Assembly: GCF_023370075.1 (NCBI RefSeq)
Contig: NZ_CP097149.1
Span: 2,726,001-2,790,000, forward strand
From: Deinococcus sp. QL22
GTDB taxonomy: Bacteria > Deinococcota > Deinococci > Deinococcales > Deinococcaceae
Direction: 5' to 3'
DNA: 64,000 nt
Shown: one piece after another, positions 42,672 to 54,676 of the stretch
Layout: each line of letters starts with the position of its first letter
Numbering within the stretch: the first letter of the stretch is position 1
Made by a program: the position numbers and the translations under genes
The notes under the pieces: generated by a model
The model's database searches: none
What the model saw: the letters and a program-made list of their open reading frames with translations, nothing else
Told to the model about the DNA's origin: nothing

Positions 42672-43457
42672 TCAATTAATACGAATGGTTTCATAGTGGC
42701 GTCCGAGGGTTCGTCGGGCGGCCTGAGTCGAGAACTGCCAGTTGAGTGTGATGGCCGCGCGTGAACGCGCGGCCACCCACGCCTCGACTTCGGAACGAAG
42801 TCGTTCCAGCGAAGGAATCCGCCGATGTAAACACTGCCGCTGAAGAGCGCTGAATTCCAACTCCGCCATGTTTAACCAAGAGGCGTGTTTCGGCGTGTAG
42901 ATCCACTCGAATCGGCCCATCAACCGGTGGGCCTGTTCTGGGGACATCCACTTGTAGAAGCTGCCCCCATGATGGGTATTGAGGTTGTCCTGCACCAGGG
43001 TGATCTGTACCGCTGCTGGGTAGGCCCGTTCCAGCTCCTCCATGAATGCCGTGTATTCCTCGGCCGTTCGTCGGGCACACACGTTCACAAACCGACGACC
43101 AGTCTGGGGTTCAACCGCGAGCAGCACCGCGCCACTTCCAAATCGCTCGTATTCATAGTCTTGCTTGGCGACTCGTCCCGGTTCCATCGGAACCGGGGCC
43201 ATGACGTCGCCGATCAGGAAACAAGGCTGCTCATCGAAGCACAACACGGGGAAGCGCTCATCATAGGGCCGGGCATACACGTCCAGGACACGCTCCATCT
43301 CACACAGGAACTTTGCCGTCAGTTGCGCGATGCACCACTGCCTTTTGCGGTGCGGCTGGAGCGCGTTTTTTTCAGGATGTAGAACACCGTGGACGGCGCA
43401 ATGCCGTCTACCACGTTCAATTCCACGGCTTTTTCGGCGAGCAGGCGAACGCTCCAC
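42672..43457 (-). CDS. IS630 transposase, C-terminal DDE part
   Basis: Catalytic residues are in place: Asp in LCFDEQPCFL, Asp in LVQDNLNTHHGG and Glu in HASWLNMAELEFSALQ. The first residues of this frame are out-of-frame sequence of the upstream half. The true coding region in this frame begins near 43370 at the slippery A-run, continuing KNALQPHRKRQW. Confidence 0.9.
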   Translation of the reverse strand: MERSPARRKSRGIERGRRHCAVHGVLHPEKNALQPHRKRQWCIAQLTAKFLCEMERVLDVYARPYDERFPVLCFDEQPCFLIGDVMAPVPMEPGRVAKQDYEYERFGSGAVLLAVEPQTGRRFVNVCARRTAEEYTAFMEELERAYPAAVQITLVQDNLNTHHGGSFYKWMSPEQAHRLMGRFEWIYTPKHASWLNMAELEFSALQRQCLHRRIPSLERLRSEVEAWVAARSRAAITLNWQFSTQAARRTLGRHYETIRIN

Positions 43458-43792
43458 TGGGCATGGCCTGTGGGAGCCTCACGGCACGCCAGTGCCGTGA
43501 TGGCCGCCCGATCCTGGCCAGTGAATTTCGCGGGTCGACCCGTATGTGGGGCCTCATAGAGCGCCGCGTCCAGCCCTCCGAGCACGAAGTGTTTTCGGAT
43601 CGACTGCGCCATCTGCACACTGATCCCCAGGGCTTCCTTGATCGCGAGATCACCCATCTGCCGATGGGCCATCAGCAAGATCTGAGCGCGGGTCATGACC
43701 CGCGCCTTGTGGGTCCCTTTCGTTGTGATGGCTTTGAGAGTCTGTTCCTGCTCAGGGCTCAATTCCACTTTGTACAGCAGAGGGCGAGGCAT
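43319..43792 (-). CDS. IS630 transposase, N-terminal part
   Basis: It starts MPRPLLYKVELSPEQEQTL and has the helix-turn-helix region ARVMTRAQILLMAHRQMGDL and a second DNA-binding domain (WSVRLLAEKAVELN). At 43366-43372 seven A on the minus strand (CTG AAA AAA ACG) allow a -1 slip that reads LKK then NALQPHRK in the DDE frame. Without it the frame ends at 43319. Confidence 0.9.
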   Translation of the reverse strand: MPRPLLYKVELSPEQEQTLKAITTKGTHKARVMTRAQILLMAHRQMGDLAIKEALGISVQMAQSIRKHFVLGGLDAALYEAPHTGRPAKFTGQDRAAITALACREAPTGHAQWSVRLLAEKAVELNVVDGIAPSTVFYILKKTRSSRTAKGSGASRN

Positions 43793-43878
43793 AACTAACT
43801 CTACTAAATTGCAAAACGCTGTACTAGCCCAAACAAGCAGGCCGCCTACCCGTAAATAGACGGCCATCTCCTGAGATT

Positions 43879-43898
43879 GTTAGACCCTTAGATCTGTC

Positions 43899-43900
<2 letters not shown>
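43879..43900 (+). repeat. Family 1 repeat, short copy
   Basis: TTAGACCCTTAGATCTG, matching the AGACCCT units. It directly follows the ilvD end. Confidence 0.45.
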
Positions 43901-45593
<1,693 letters not shown>

Positions 45594-45662
45594 GCGCTAC
45601 AGCATAGGCCCGCGCAGGGACAGGGTGAGGTGTGTGGGTCAGACAGGGGTGGGATTTTGGGC

Positions 45663-45786
45663 GAACCCCCCATTCTGCTCCGCAGCCAGCCCCCTTAGAC
45701 TTGTAAAGCTGCGCAAGAGAGGGGCGTGCAAAAGCAGTTGTCCTCCCCTCAAGGGGGGCGTTGCGTCAGCAACGGAGGTGGACGCA
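45663..45786 (+). repeat. Family 3 dispersed repeat
   Basis: CATTCTGCTCCGCAGCCA, CCCCCTTAGAC, GCTGCGCAAGAG, CTCCCCTCAAGGGG and GCGTCAGCAACGG, in the same order as 30086-30182. It fills most of the gap between ilvD and the cytochrome gene. Confidence 0.65.
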
Positions 45787-45807
45787 GAATCTCTACTTGA
45801 AAGACCC

Positions 45808-46500
45808 CTACTTCAAACTGCTCACATACGCCGCTAAAGCCGTCAATTCCTCATCCGTCAGCCCCTGTGCGGCGGCGTGCATGGCCTGCGGGCTGGGGTA
45901 GGCATACGGCACGGTTTCACGGTATTCGGCCAGCTTTCCTTCCGCATAGGCTGGAGCAAGGTTGGCTATGCTGGGCATCACCAGCGCGTCATTTCCGCGT
46001 CCGTCGGCTCCGTGGCATACCGAACAGGCGATCAGGTTGCGGGCCGGGTCACCTTTGGCATACAGCGCCGCACCCTGTGCCCGTACCGCTGCATCTGCAC
46101 CCTTCCACGCGGGGCCGGGGGTAAGGGTCGCAAAGTGAGCCGCAATGTCGGCCATATCCTGATCGGTCAGGCGTCCAGCGATGTTTTGCATGGTCGGGTC
46201 GGGCAGCAGTTTGGCCTTAAAAGTAACCAATTGCTGCCGCGTAAAGCTCGCCACCTGTCCGGCCAAAGAGGGCACAGCTTCGTCCTTGCTGACTCCGCCA
46301 ACCCCGTGACAGCCCGCGCAATTGGCGCTTATCTGTGCTCCCCTCGCCGCATTGGGAGTCGTGAATTTCAGGGTCGGAAGCGTCACAGTGGGTGCGGTGA
46401 CATTGGCTGCTGGAGTCGTCTGCAATGCGGCGGCCACGATGGGGGAAGCCAGCAGCACAGGCGCGAGCCAGAGCAGCGCCGAACGAAAACGGGTGGGCAT
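45808..46500 (-). CDS. Di-heme cytochrome c (c4-type)
   Basis: A signal peptide (ALLWLAPVLLASPIVAAALQ) precedes two heme sites, CAGCH and CSVCH, each followed by a Met in the distal position region (PTMQ, LVMPS). About 230 residues matches cytochrome c4/c-554. It carries electrons in the periplasm to oxidases. GGAGGT lies 7 nt before the ATG at 46500. Confidence 0.9.
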   Translation of the reverse strand: MPTRFRSALLWLAPVLLASPIVAAALQTTPAANVTAPTVTLPTLKFTTPNAARGAQISANCAGCHGVGGVSKDEAVPSLAGQVASFTRQQLVTFKAKLLPDPTMQNIAGRLTDQDMADIAAHFATLTPGPAWKGADAAVRAQGAALYAKGDPARNLIACSVCHGADGRGNDALVMPSIANLAPAYAEGKLAEYRETVPYAYPSPQAMHAAAQGLTDEELTALAAYVSSLK

Positions 46501-46629
46501 GGGCAGACCTCCGGGGTAGGGTGAGGGGAGCGGTGGGGCTAGGCGTGGCGGGAAACTGTAATCAGCATACCTGTTCTGTTGCCCCACACAACGCAAATCT
46601 TCCCGCCTTCCATCTCTAGCACTGTTTTC

Positions 46630-47613
46630 CTAGTCCAGTTGCCACACATGCGCTTTCAAATGCCGCGCCTGCGGATAATCTTCGCCCAGTTGCAGGCGCA
46701 CATCCAACCGTCCGCGCCGCGCCGCTTCGGGCAGGCCGACTTCCATCATGCGGTCAAAGGCCACCGGAGACACGCCTGCATGGTTCAGCATCGCCAGCAC
46801 TTGCCCACCGGGGGCCGTGACCTTGGCCGCCAGCGTCGCAAGTCGGGCGTAGTCGCGCTCGGCCCGCCACACCCCTGACTTTTTGCGGGCAAAACTAGGT
46901 GGGTCAAGAATCACGAGATCAAACTCCTGCCCGCGCCGCCGAAAGTGTTCCAGCCACTCGAATACGTCGCCGGAAATAAAGTCGGTTCGGGGGGCGTCCA
47001 GCCCACTTAGGCCGTAGTTTTCCTGCCCCCAGTTCAGCACCTTGCGCGACTGGTCTACATTTTTGACGTTGGAAGCCCCGCCCAGCAGGGCATTCACGCC
47101 AAAGCCGCAGGTATACGAAAAGGTGTTCAGCACCCGCCCCTCTTGATGGTTGGCGTGTTCGCGAACCCACTGCCGGGCGCGGCGGGCATCCGGAAACAGA
47201 CCCACGCTCAGGTCTGCACCGGGGCGAATCAGAAACGGTACCCCTTCTTCCAGTGCGGTCACTTCGGGCCGTGCCTCGCCCCACACCGGATCGGGCGGCG
47301 TGAGCAGATCGCGGGCAATGTTCGCCGCGTGCCGGGCTTCTACCGGACGGCGTTTCAGGTACACGCCCACCAGTTGCCCCTCCCGCGCACAGGCTTGGGC
47401 CAAACGCTGTTCATCCTCAGGCCACAGGTCGGCGTACAGGCTCAGAATGCCCGCATCGCCCGCCACATCTACACAAAACAGCCCGCCCATTTCGGTGGTA
47501 TGCACCGCCCGGTAAAACGTGCTTCCAGCCGCCGGAAGATGCGCCCGCGCCGCCCAAGCCTCGGCCAGAAGCTCTTCTAAATTGACTGGAAGACTAGAAA
47601 CCTCACCTGTCAT
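46630..47613 (-). CDS. rRNA large-subunit-type methyltransferase (RlmI/RlmK-like, no PUA)
   Basis: The C-terminal half has the SAM domain ([20 protein letters not shown]) and the catalytic [17 protein letters not shown] typical of RlmI-type m5C or m7G methyltransferases. The N-terminal PUA domain of E. coli RlmI is not recognisable. The exact RNA target is unknown. I chose the ATG at 47613 over the GTG at 47634. It lies close behind mraY. Confidence 0.85.
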   Translation of the reverse strand: MTGEVSSLPVNLEELLAEAWAARAHLPAAGSTFYRAVHTTEMGGLFCVDVAGDAGILSLYADLWPEDEQRLAQACAREGQLVGVYLKRRPVEARHAANIARDLLTPPDPVWGEARPEVTALEEGVPFLIRPGADLSVGLFPDARRARQWVREHANHQEGRVLNTFSYTCGFGVNALLGGASNVKNVDQSRKVLNWGQENYGLSGLDAPRTDFISGDVFEWLEHFRRRGQEFDLVILDPPSFARKKSGVWRAERDYARLATLAAKVTAPGGQVLAMLNHAGVSPVAFDRMMEVGLPEAARRGRLDVRLQLGEDYPQARHLKAHVWQLD

Positions 47614-47646
47614 GTTGTTGCCTTTTCCCCTCACTCCTCACAGTTT

Positions 47647-48564
47647 TTACGGCCTGCCACCCAGAATCCACCAAACCGCCGCCGTCGCTACCGCCGTAAC
47701 CACCCAGAACCGTAGCGTCACGTGGGTTTCGGGCCAGCCGCTCAGTTCAAAATGGTGCTGAATAGGACTCATCCGGAACACGCGCTTGCCCCGAGTTTTG
47801 AAGGAAATAACCTGAATGGCCACGCTCAGCACGGCCACGACGGGAATGATGGCGGCGAGCGGCAGCAGCCAGACATCGGCATACAGGATGTACGCGCCCG
47901 CCGCGATAGCGCCGATGGCGTGGCTGCCCATGTCGCCCATGAACACGCGGGCCGGGTGGGCGTTGAACCACAGGAAGCCCAGCAACACGGCCACCAACAG
48001 TGCCGACACAGGCGACACGGCCAGCAGCGGCAGCAGCACGATGATCGCCACGCCGCCCAGCAAGCCGTCCAGCCCATCGGTGAAGTTGAAGGCATTGACC
48101 GAACCCACCATCACCAGCGTCAGCAAAATGATGTCGCCCGCCGTGCCGAACGAGGGTAAGAGTTCATGGCTGGCGAGCGGGGCGGCAAAGTAGGCGAAGA
48201 TCAGGCCCACCAGGATTTGCAGCGGGAATTTTTCTCGGGCCAGCAGCTCTTTTTTGCCGCTACCCCGCATGCGCGATACCACCTTCAGGAAGTCGTCCAG
48301 CCCGCCGATGATGCCCATGCCGAGGGCCGCCAGCATCAGCAGCAGCTCCCGCGAGTCGCCCGCCCGCCCGGTAAAGTACAGTGGGAAGAACACGACGGCC
48401 AGCGCCAGCACGAAGGCCACCCCGCCTGCCGTGGGCGTGCCTTCCTTGACCAGATGGGTTTGCGGCCCGTCCTTACGAACCGGCTGCCCCCAGCCCCGCG
48501 CCTTGCTGATCCGGATAAACAGGCCCACCAAAAACCACGACAGGAACGCCGCCAAGATCATCAT
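47647..48564 (-). CDS. mraY: Phospho-MurNAc-pentapeptide transferase
   Basis: The MraY motifs are present: [42 protein letters not shown], and [14 protein letters not shown] with the Asp residues of the active site, plus HHFELSGW near the C-terminus. It makes lipid I on undecaprenyl phosphate. 305 residues with about ten membrane segments is slightly short but complete. It stands outside a mur cluster. Confidence 0.96.
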   Translation of the reverse strand: MMILAAFLSWFLVGLFIRISKARGWGQPVRKDGPQTHLVKEGTPTAGGVAFVLALAVVFFPLYFTGRAGDSRELLLMLAALGMGIIGGLDDFLKVVSRMRGSGKKELLAREKFPLQILVGLIFAYFAAPLASHELLPSFGTAGDIILLTLVMVGSVNAFNFTDGLDGLLGGVAIIVLLPLLAVSPVSALLVAVLLGFLWFNAHPARVFMGDMGSHAIGAIAAGAYILYADVWLLPLAAIIPVVAVLSVAIQVISFKTRGKRVFRMSPIQHHFELSGWPETHVTLRFWVVTAVATAAVWWILGGRP

Positions 48565-48881
48565 GGGCGCACCTGCGCGGTGCAGTGGGAAAGCGGGTAA
48601 ATCTGGGGCGATTTTATCGGCAAGAAAGTGGGCAGCATCTCAACCGGGGAGAGTACCACGCGCCGGAGTGCGCTGGGTCGGGGGTGAAGGGAGGGTGGGC
48701 CGGAGCAGTGGCGGTCTTGCGGGCAACCTCGCAGCGACGCCCACAGGTGCAGAGGAACAAACCCCAGTTGGAATGCAAACCTTTTGACTCGGTTCAGACA
48801 CGGAAAAAGCCGGAGCATTTCGCCCCAGCTTCCCCATTGGCGTGTGGTTTACCTACGCCACACGTCCCTACTTGATTGGTT
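48565..48881. other. Intergenic region before mraY
   Basis: 317 nt without a supported gene. GTGTGG/CCACAC at about 48842-48865 forms a short hairpin after the homoisocitrate dehydrogenase gene, without a T-run. I see nothing else. Confidence 0.3.
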
Positions 48882-49883
<1,002 letters not shown>

Positions 49884-49967
49884 AAGGTCAGTCTAGAGGA
49901 CAGCCGGAGCAATTGTAAGAATGGAAGCGTTACCGGGGGCGTGACGGGGGCGGGGGCGGGGGAGTGA

Positions 49968-50010
49968 GTCTAAGGGTCTAAAGGTCGAGGGTCTAAGAAA
50001 GGGCAACCCG
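49968..50010 (-). repeat. Family 1 repeat, single copy
   Basis: On the minus strand GGGTTGCCCTTTCTTAGACC then CTCGACCTTTAGACCC and TTAGACTC. Confidence 0.7.
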
Positions 50011-50039
50011 CCACATTGATCGCCGCCAAAAAAAACCAC

Positions 50040-51011
50040 TTAGCCTGCAACCTGCCCGGCCAACTCCCGAGCCCACAGCGGCCCCAGCAAAAAGCCTTTG
50101 CTGCCCAGTCCCGTGAGTTGCCACCAGCCCTGCGGAGTTTGGCCCACCTGCAGGCCCGACAACCGCGAGGCACTCCAGCGCCCGGTGACTTGTACACCCG
50201 ACAGGTCAGCCAACGCCTCACCCTTCTTCAGCAACCAATCCAGCGATCCCAGCGGTAGCGGGCCAGCATTCCAGATGGGCGAGGGTTGCTCGAATGTTGC
50301 GCCTAAAACGCCCCCGGACGCAGCGGGGGAGAGGTAAGCGCCGAAGCTGATGGGCAGCGCACACACGGACCGCGAGAGCAGCAGCATGGTTCCGGCGCGG
50401 TGGGTGGCGGGGTGGCCTGCCCAATTCGCGCCAATCCAGCTTGCACCGATAGAGCCGCCGCACCAGACCACCGCACCTCCTTCCAGCCGTGTGCCGACGT
50501 CCAAATCCATCGATGTCGCGTTCCATTTTCGCGCCCGCCCACGCACCACCCGCGCTGCCGACGCCGCCAAGAGTGCCCGCGTGAAGGCCGCGCCGTCCAG
50601 CCACCCCCCTGCCGGCAGATGTAAAACGGCATCCCAACCGGGGCTGAGTGGCACGGGCGAGTCTCCGGGAGTCAGCCAATTGTGCGCTAGATCAGCGGGC
50701 AGGCGTTTCTCAAAGCGGGCGCGGGTGCGGACATCGGGCACAGGCCGAAGCACTCCGGTTTTGCCGTATGGTACGTCGTAGCCGGCGTCGGTCAGCGCTT
50801 GAACCAAAGCCCACGTCAGCGCCATGCCTTCCACTGCCCCGGCATCCACCGCGCCCGATTGCCCGCGCACCGGGTTCAGCAACGCCGCCGGAACCGTGCT
50901 GGCCGTGCTGAAGCCTGCATCCAGCACCGTCACCCGTGCGCCTGCCGACGCTAAAAAGTAAGCTACCGACGCGCCCGCCACGCCCGCCCCAATCACCAGA
51001 ACATCAGTCAG
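50040..51011 (-). CDS. FAD-dependent oxidoreductase (DAO-type)
   Basis: It starts with the Rossmann dinucleotide site [28 protein letters not shown] and ends with [16 protein letters not shown], as in glycine oxidase/D-amino acid oxidase-like enzymes and the MnmC C-terminal domain. The substrate is unknown. No ATG or GTG precedes the Rossmann strand. The likely start is the CTG at 51011 that overlaps the upstream stop in CTGA, or a TTG further up at 51089. About 323 residues. Confidence 0.8.
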   Translation of the reverse strand: MTDVLVIGAGVAGASVAYFLASAGARVTVLDAGFSTASTVPAALLNPVRGQSGAVDAGAVEGMALTWALVQALTDAGYDVPYGKTGVLRPVPDVRTRARFEKRLPADLAHNWLTPGDSPVPLSPGWDAVLHLPAGGWLDGAAFTRALLAASAARVVRGRARKWNATSMDLDVGTRLEGGAVVWCGGSIGASWIGANWAGHPATHRAGTMLLLSRSVCALPISFGAYLSPAASGGVLGATFEQPSPIWNAGPLPLGSLDWLLKKGEALADLSGVQVTGRWSASRLSGLQVGQTPQGWWQLTGLGSKGFLLGPLWARELAGQVAG

Positions 51012-51565
51012 TTTGCCACTCCACTCGGTAGCTTTTCCCCCACCTGCACGGCGTCGGGCAGCACGTTTTCGGCGGGGGGCAGCGGGCAAGTCCAGCCGTC
51101 GCCATACGCGCAGTATGGGTGATAAGCCATATTGAAATCCAGATGCACCAGCATCTCGTCAGATTCAGGGGCTTGGGCCAGCGGTGCATCTAGATAGCGC
51201 CCTGCGCCGTAAGTTTCCCCAGTGCGTGAGGTGGCGTCGCGGAAGGGCACGAATACCCGTGCGGGTTTCTCCTCTCCCAGTGGTGCAAACAGCGACAGCG
51301 TATGGGAACCGGACGGGAGGTCTACCGTTGCCAAGCCGAACCGCGCCATCGTCCGAGTTTCGCCGGTATTCGTGCCGAGTGTCATTTCGGCCAGGTCGCC
51401 GGGTTGCACAGGCACCGTAAACACCCACGCCGGATCAGGTGCGAAGTAGCTCAGGCCCCGGAATTCGGCCAGAGCTGCCGCCCCAATCGGCCCACGCCCT
51501 GCTGCAAAATGCTCGTCTTTGCGCCGCCGGAACTCGGCAATAGCCTCAGCGTGCGCCTGCGTCAT
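51008..51565 (-). CDS. DUF1684 family protein
   Basis: [40 protein letters not shown] and [18 protein letters not shown] are the DUF1684 hallmark sequences. The family is widespread but has no agreed function. The ATG at 51565 gives 185 residues; reading further upstream to 51691 is unlikely. Its end overlaps the FAD oxidoreductase by 4 nt, implying they work together. Confidence 0.88.
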   Translation of the reverse strand: MTQAHAEAIAEFRRRKDEHFAAGRGPIGAAALAEFRGLSYFAPDPAWVFTVPVQPGDLAEMTLGTNTGETRTMARFGLATVDLPSGSHTLSLFAPLGEEKPARVFVPFRDATSRTGETYGAGRYLDAPLAQAPESDEMLVHLDFNMAYHPYCAYGDGWTCPLPPAENVLPDAVQVGEKLPSGVAN

Positions 51566-51716
51566 ACGGATTCCGTCCAATTCCCGGCGACCCGGAAGGA
51601 CACCGGACGTCCGTCCATTTCCCGAACCCCGTACTCTTTCCTGCTCGCTTCGCTCCTCTTTGGGGCTTTGCAAGTCGGATTGCAGCCGCAAAACACGGCT
51701 TTGCTCTGAATTTTTA

Positions 51717-51929
51717 TCACCAATCGACCTTCATGGTCTGGCCCGCGTATTCCACCACGTCGCCGCGCCGCAGCTTCTTGCGCCGCCGCGTTTCGACCTC
51801 GCCGTTCAGCAGGACTTCGCCGCCCTGCACGCGAAATTTGGCCTCGCCGCCTGTTTGCACCACGCCCTGAAGTTTGAGAAAGTCTTGCAGATCAATCGTG
51901 TCTGTAGGTTGGTCGTTGCGCCCGGTCAT
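51717..51929 (-). CDS. Small S4-domain RNA-binding protein
   Basis: 70 residues. TIDLQDFLKLQGVVQTGGEA and GGEVLLNGEVETRRRKKLRRGDVV form an S4 domain, like YbcJ or YaaA, which bind structured RNA. Single-domain members are often linked to ribosome or replication genes; here it stands alone. Confidence 0.9.
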   Translation of the reverse strand: MTGRNDQPTDTIDLQDFLKLQGVVQTGGEAKFRVQGGEVLLNGEVETRRRKKLRRGDVVEYAGQTMKVDW

Positions 51930-52001
51930 GGGGGCAGCGTAGCAGGCCGGGGCGCGATGAGTGGAACATGGTCAAAGGTTTGAGTGTCAGCAGGAATCAT
52001 T

Positions 52002-52034
52002 TCGTAGACCCTTAGACCCTAGCTCTTTAGACGC
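52002..52034 (+). repeat. Family 1 repeat, single copy
   Basis: TTCGTAGACCCTTAGACCCT then AGCTCTTTAGACGCC. Confidence 0.65.
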
Positions 52035-52072
52035 CCTTTCCACTCCCCACCACCTATGACCCACACTCACTT

Positions 52073-52609
52073 TTACGGCTTGTACTGTGCCCCAAACAAC
52101 CGCAAATCCAAATCATCCACGCGGCTATCTCCGTTCAGGTCGCCGGGCAAGCTGCCCGTTTTGCCGAAATTGTTCATGATCAGCGCAAAATCGGTCAGGT
52201 CGATTGCGCCGTCACCGTTCAGGTCGGCCCCACTGAGACGCAGTTTGGCGGCTTCGGGCGTCCATGCTTGCAGGCCGATAAAGCGGGAAAGTTCGGCGCG
52301 GAGAGCCTCGGTGAGGGGTTGCGGGCCATTCGGGTTAAATTCGATGCGCTGATCGGCTCCGGTGCCCACGACGCGGGCCGACACATCCGGGTTGAAGGCC
52401 ACGCCGTTGCTGCTGCCGATGCTCAGAACCGGGCCGCTGCTGCTGTCCAGTGTCACGGGCAGTTCTTTGGTGCTGATGGCGCTGAGGGCCTGCTCGACCA
52501 GACGCGTCAATTCGGCTCCTTGCGGGCGAAGCTTGACGGTAGCGGCGCTGGCCGAAGCTGCCAACATCAGGGCGCTGAGCAGCAAGAGGCGTTGTTTGGT
52601 ACGGCTCAT
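52073..52609 (-). CDS. Exported dockerin-type protein
   Basis: A signal peptide (LLLLSALMLAASASA) is followed by about 100 residues of unknown fold. A C-terminal pair of calcium-loop repeats spans residues 127-178: DLNGDGAIDLTDF and DLNGDSRVDDLDL. In each loop positions 1, 3, 5, 9 and 12 are Asp/Asn, as in dockerin type I modules. Dockerins dock to cohesin modules on scaffold proteins. Its ATG overlaps the stop of the upstream Pro/Thr-rich gene in ATGA. 178 residues. Confidence 0.85.
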   Translation of the reverse strand: MSRTKQRLLLLSALMLAASASAATVKLRPQGAELTRLVEQALSAISTKELPVTLDSSSGPVLSIGSSNGVAFNPDVSARVVGTGADQRIEFNPNGPQPLTEALRAELSRFIGLQAWTPEAAKLRLSGADLNGDGAIDLTDFALIMNNFGKTGSLPGDLNGDSRVDDLDLRLFGAQYKP

Positions 52610-53493
52610 GGGGTATTCCTTGCAGCCCGGAGTTGATCTCGGAACTTAGCTGGATCACGCTCGAAGGCGTTTGGGTTGGCGGCGGGGGTTGGCGTGACGG
52701 TTGCTGCCGGGGTTGAGGGAGTGGGTGGTATGGCCAGGGTGACGGGAGTTGCTGTCGCCGAGGAAGCTGTGGAAGAAGCTGGAGCTGGGTTGACTGGGGT
52801 TGCCGCTGCCGCTGGCGGAGTCGTCGTTCCCGTTGCTGTCGTCGCTGGCGCAGTTGCAGTCCCTGTGGTTGGCGTTGGGCTGGGCGTCACCGGGTTGCTG
52901 ACCGCTGCCGTCGCGCCGTCTACCGGGGGAGTGGTCGCAGGAGCCGCCGTGCCTGCTGGAGTGCTGGGTGTCGCTGCGCTGGTTCCTGTGTTTGTTGTCG
53001 TCTTGGTTGTGGGGCTGGTCGCTGGAATGGGCGTCACAGTAGGTGTGGGCGCTTCTGTCCCAAAGGCTGCCGCCTCGTTCCAGCGGGTCACGCGGCCATT
53101 CACCACCGGGTATGCGCCCTGATTGAAGCCCACGAGCGGGCTGTCCTGCGTGCCGGTATACAGCAGCAAAAACACGTCCTGCCCAGAGTTCAGCGTGGGC
53201 ACGTTCTGAAGGCCCGCCAGAAACATCAGCGTGGGTTTGCCTTCACGCACGGGCAGGCTGGCTACGTCTCCGGCAATGGTTTCGGTCACGGTCAGCGGGT
53301 AATTGACCCACGACACCGCTGTTGGCCCCGAACCAGTTTGCGTGGTGGTGGGCGCACCCACCGTTACCCGTACGATCACCTGCGCTTTTTTGGCCTGCTG
53401 CGTCAGCGTCAGCGCCGTGAATGTGCTCGCCTGCACGGGGTTCAGGCTCAGGAGCGCCGCCGTCAGAACTATAGAAAATCGTGCCCGCTTCAT
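52606..53493 (-). CDS. Exported protein with long Pro/Thr/Ala-rich tail
   Basis: A signal peptide (FSIVLTAALLSLNPVQAS) and a compact N-terminal domain of about 130 residues (LTLTQQAKKAQVIVRVTVGA, PLTVTETIAGDVASLPV) are followed by about 120 residues of Pro/Thr/Ala/Ser linker. It ends in FERDPAKFRDQLRAARNTP. The N-domain is not one I recognise with confidence. Both ends overlap their operon neighbours by 4 nt. Confidence 0.75.
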   Translation of the reverse strand: MKRARFSIVLTAALLSLNPVQASTFTALTLTQQAKKAQVIVRVTVGAPTTTQTGSGPTAVSWVNYPLTVTETIAGDVASLPVREGKPTLMFLAGLQNVPTLNSGQDVFLLLYTGTQDSPLVGFNQGAYPVVNGRVTRWNEAAAFGTEAPTPTVTPIPATSPTTKTTTNTGTSAATPSTPAGTAAPATTPPVDGATAAVSNPVTPSPTPTTGTATAPATTATGTTTPPAAAATPVNPAPASSTASSATATPVTLAIPPTPSTPAATVTPTPAANPNAFERDPAKFRDQLRAARNTP

Positions 53494-54539
53494 GCGCTGC
53501 CGCCTGTAGGGGGAAGCTGTGTGCCGGGGCCGGGGGGGTCTATGGGCACAGGTGTATCACTGTCGGGCGGGGTGGGAGCAGGCGGATTCAAGGCGGGCGG
53601 AGTTGTCACCGGGTCGGTTGTGACTGGGGGCGTGGTCGTGGCTGGTGGTGTCGTGGCCGGAGAGGCTGGCGCAGTGGTGCTGGTGCTGGCCGGAGTCGTG
53701 CCGGAGTTGGCCGCCGCTGCTGCCGGAGTCGTCCCCGAACCTGTCGTTGCCGGAGCCGCTGGTACATTCGATCCCGGAACAGTGGGCATTCCCTGTTGCG
53801 CCAGCAGTTTGCCAGTGCCGTCGCGGGCCTCGAAGGCCAACCCAGTCGCACTCAGGGTCACGGGGCCGCTGGGCCGGATGCTCACCAGCATCACTCGTGC
53901 GCCCGCCCTCGGAACGGCCTTGAAGCCCACGCTGACGCTGAGAGTTTGCCCCTCTTGCCGCCAGAACAGGACGCCGCCATTTTCGCCGGGCTGCACACGG
54001 GTCACGGTCACGCCTTTGGGCAGAGTCCACATCAGGCGGGCGGCACGCACTGCACGCGGCCCGGCGATTGTTACAGGAACCCGCGTTTCGCCCCGGATTT
54101 CTCCAGTAGGTAGCGTGGGCGTCAGCGCCAGCGGCGGCAGGTCGTTCACGTTCAGCGTGTATTCCTGCACCTTGCTTCTCAGGCCCGCATCGTTGGTTTC
54201 CAGCGTAAATTTGTAGGCCCCGATTTTGGTGGGTTTGCCGACCAGACGCTGCCCACTCAGGCTGATACCCGGTGGCAAAGTGCCCGCCGCCACCCGGAAA
54301 CCGTATGGCCCAGTGCCGCCCGTGACCACCAACGGCGCTTCGTAGGATTCGGCCACGTAACCCACAGGCAGGGACGTGAGAGTAAAGGTCAAGGGATCGG
54401 CCCCAGTGGTGGCGGTGCTGCCTGTACCTGTGCTGCTGCCGCAGGCGCTCAGGGCACCCAGGCCCAAGAGCGCCACCGTCAGGAGCGGCCAGAGGCGCGG
54501 GGCAGGTGCACGCCGCAGCGGGTGAATCGGAGCTTGCAT
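53490..54539 (-). CDS. Lipoprotein with Ig-like (He-PIG) and possible cohesin-like domain
   Basis: A lipobox (LGALSACGS) anchors it. Residues of about 45-130 form a putative Ig domain (GGTGPYGFRVAAGTLPPGIS, VGKPTKIGAYKFTLETNDAG). About 135-250 is a second beta domain: GETRVPVTIAGPRAVRAARL, LPKGVTVTRVQPG, LSVSVGFKAVPRAGARVML. Its pattern of pGETVxVPVxI, helix-less strands and a final xGL.F..RDGTGK resembles a cohesin. A Pro/Thr-rich tail follows. The ATG at 54539 gives 349 residues. It is the first gene of the operon ending in a dockerin protein. Confidence 0.75.
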   Translation of the reverse strand: MQAPIHPLRRAPAPRLWPLLTVALLGLGALSACGSSTGTGSTATTGADPLTFTLTSLPVGYVAESYEAPLVVTGGTGPYGFRVAAGTLPPGISLSGQRLVGKPTKIGAYKFTLETNDAGLRSKVQEYTLNVNDLPPLALTPTLPTGEIRGETRVPVTIAGPRAVRAARLMWTLPKGVTVTRVQPGENGGVLFWRQEGQTLSVSVGFKAVPRAGARVMLVSIRPSGPVTLSATGLAFEARDGTGKLLAQQGMPTVPGSNVPAAPATTGSGTTPAAAAANSGTTPASTSTTAPASPATTPPATTTPPVTTDPVTTPPALNPPAPTPPDSDTPVPIDPPGPGTQLPPTGGSA

Positions 54540-54676
54540 GGGGGCAGTGTACCGGGCTGAGCGGGCAGACAGATGGGGAGAACGTAAGCACAGGGCTGAG
54601 GCAGATGAGGGAGAGCCTGAGTCTCCGGGGGTCAGCCCCACCTTCCGGCCGGGTTCCCGGCGCTAGACTTTGGCCC

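Larger units (their letters stand above)
42663..43824 (-). mobile_element. IS630-family insertion sequence, copy B
   Basis: About 1.16 kb bounded by inverted GTACAGCGTT ends and TA duplications (42661-42662 and 43825-43826). Transposase is in two frames on the minus strand. It differs in sequence from the element at 21717-22794 but has the same terminal GTACAGCG. It lies between ilvD and the Mrr-like gene. Confidence 0.92.

Noticed and set aside
53338..54216. Val/Gly-rich reading frame opposite the lipoprotein
   Set aside because: It mirrors the Pro/Thr-rich codons of the real gene and has no signal peptide or motif.
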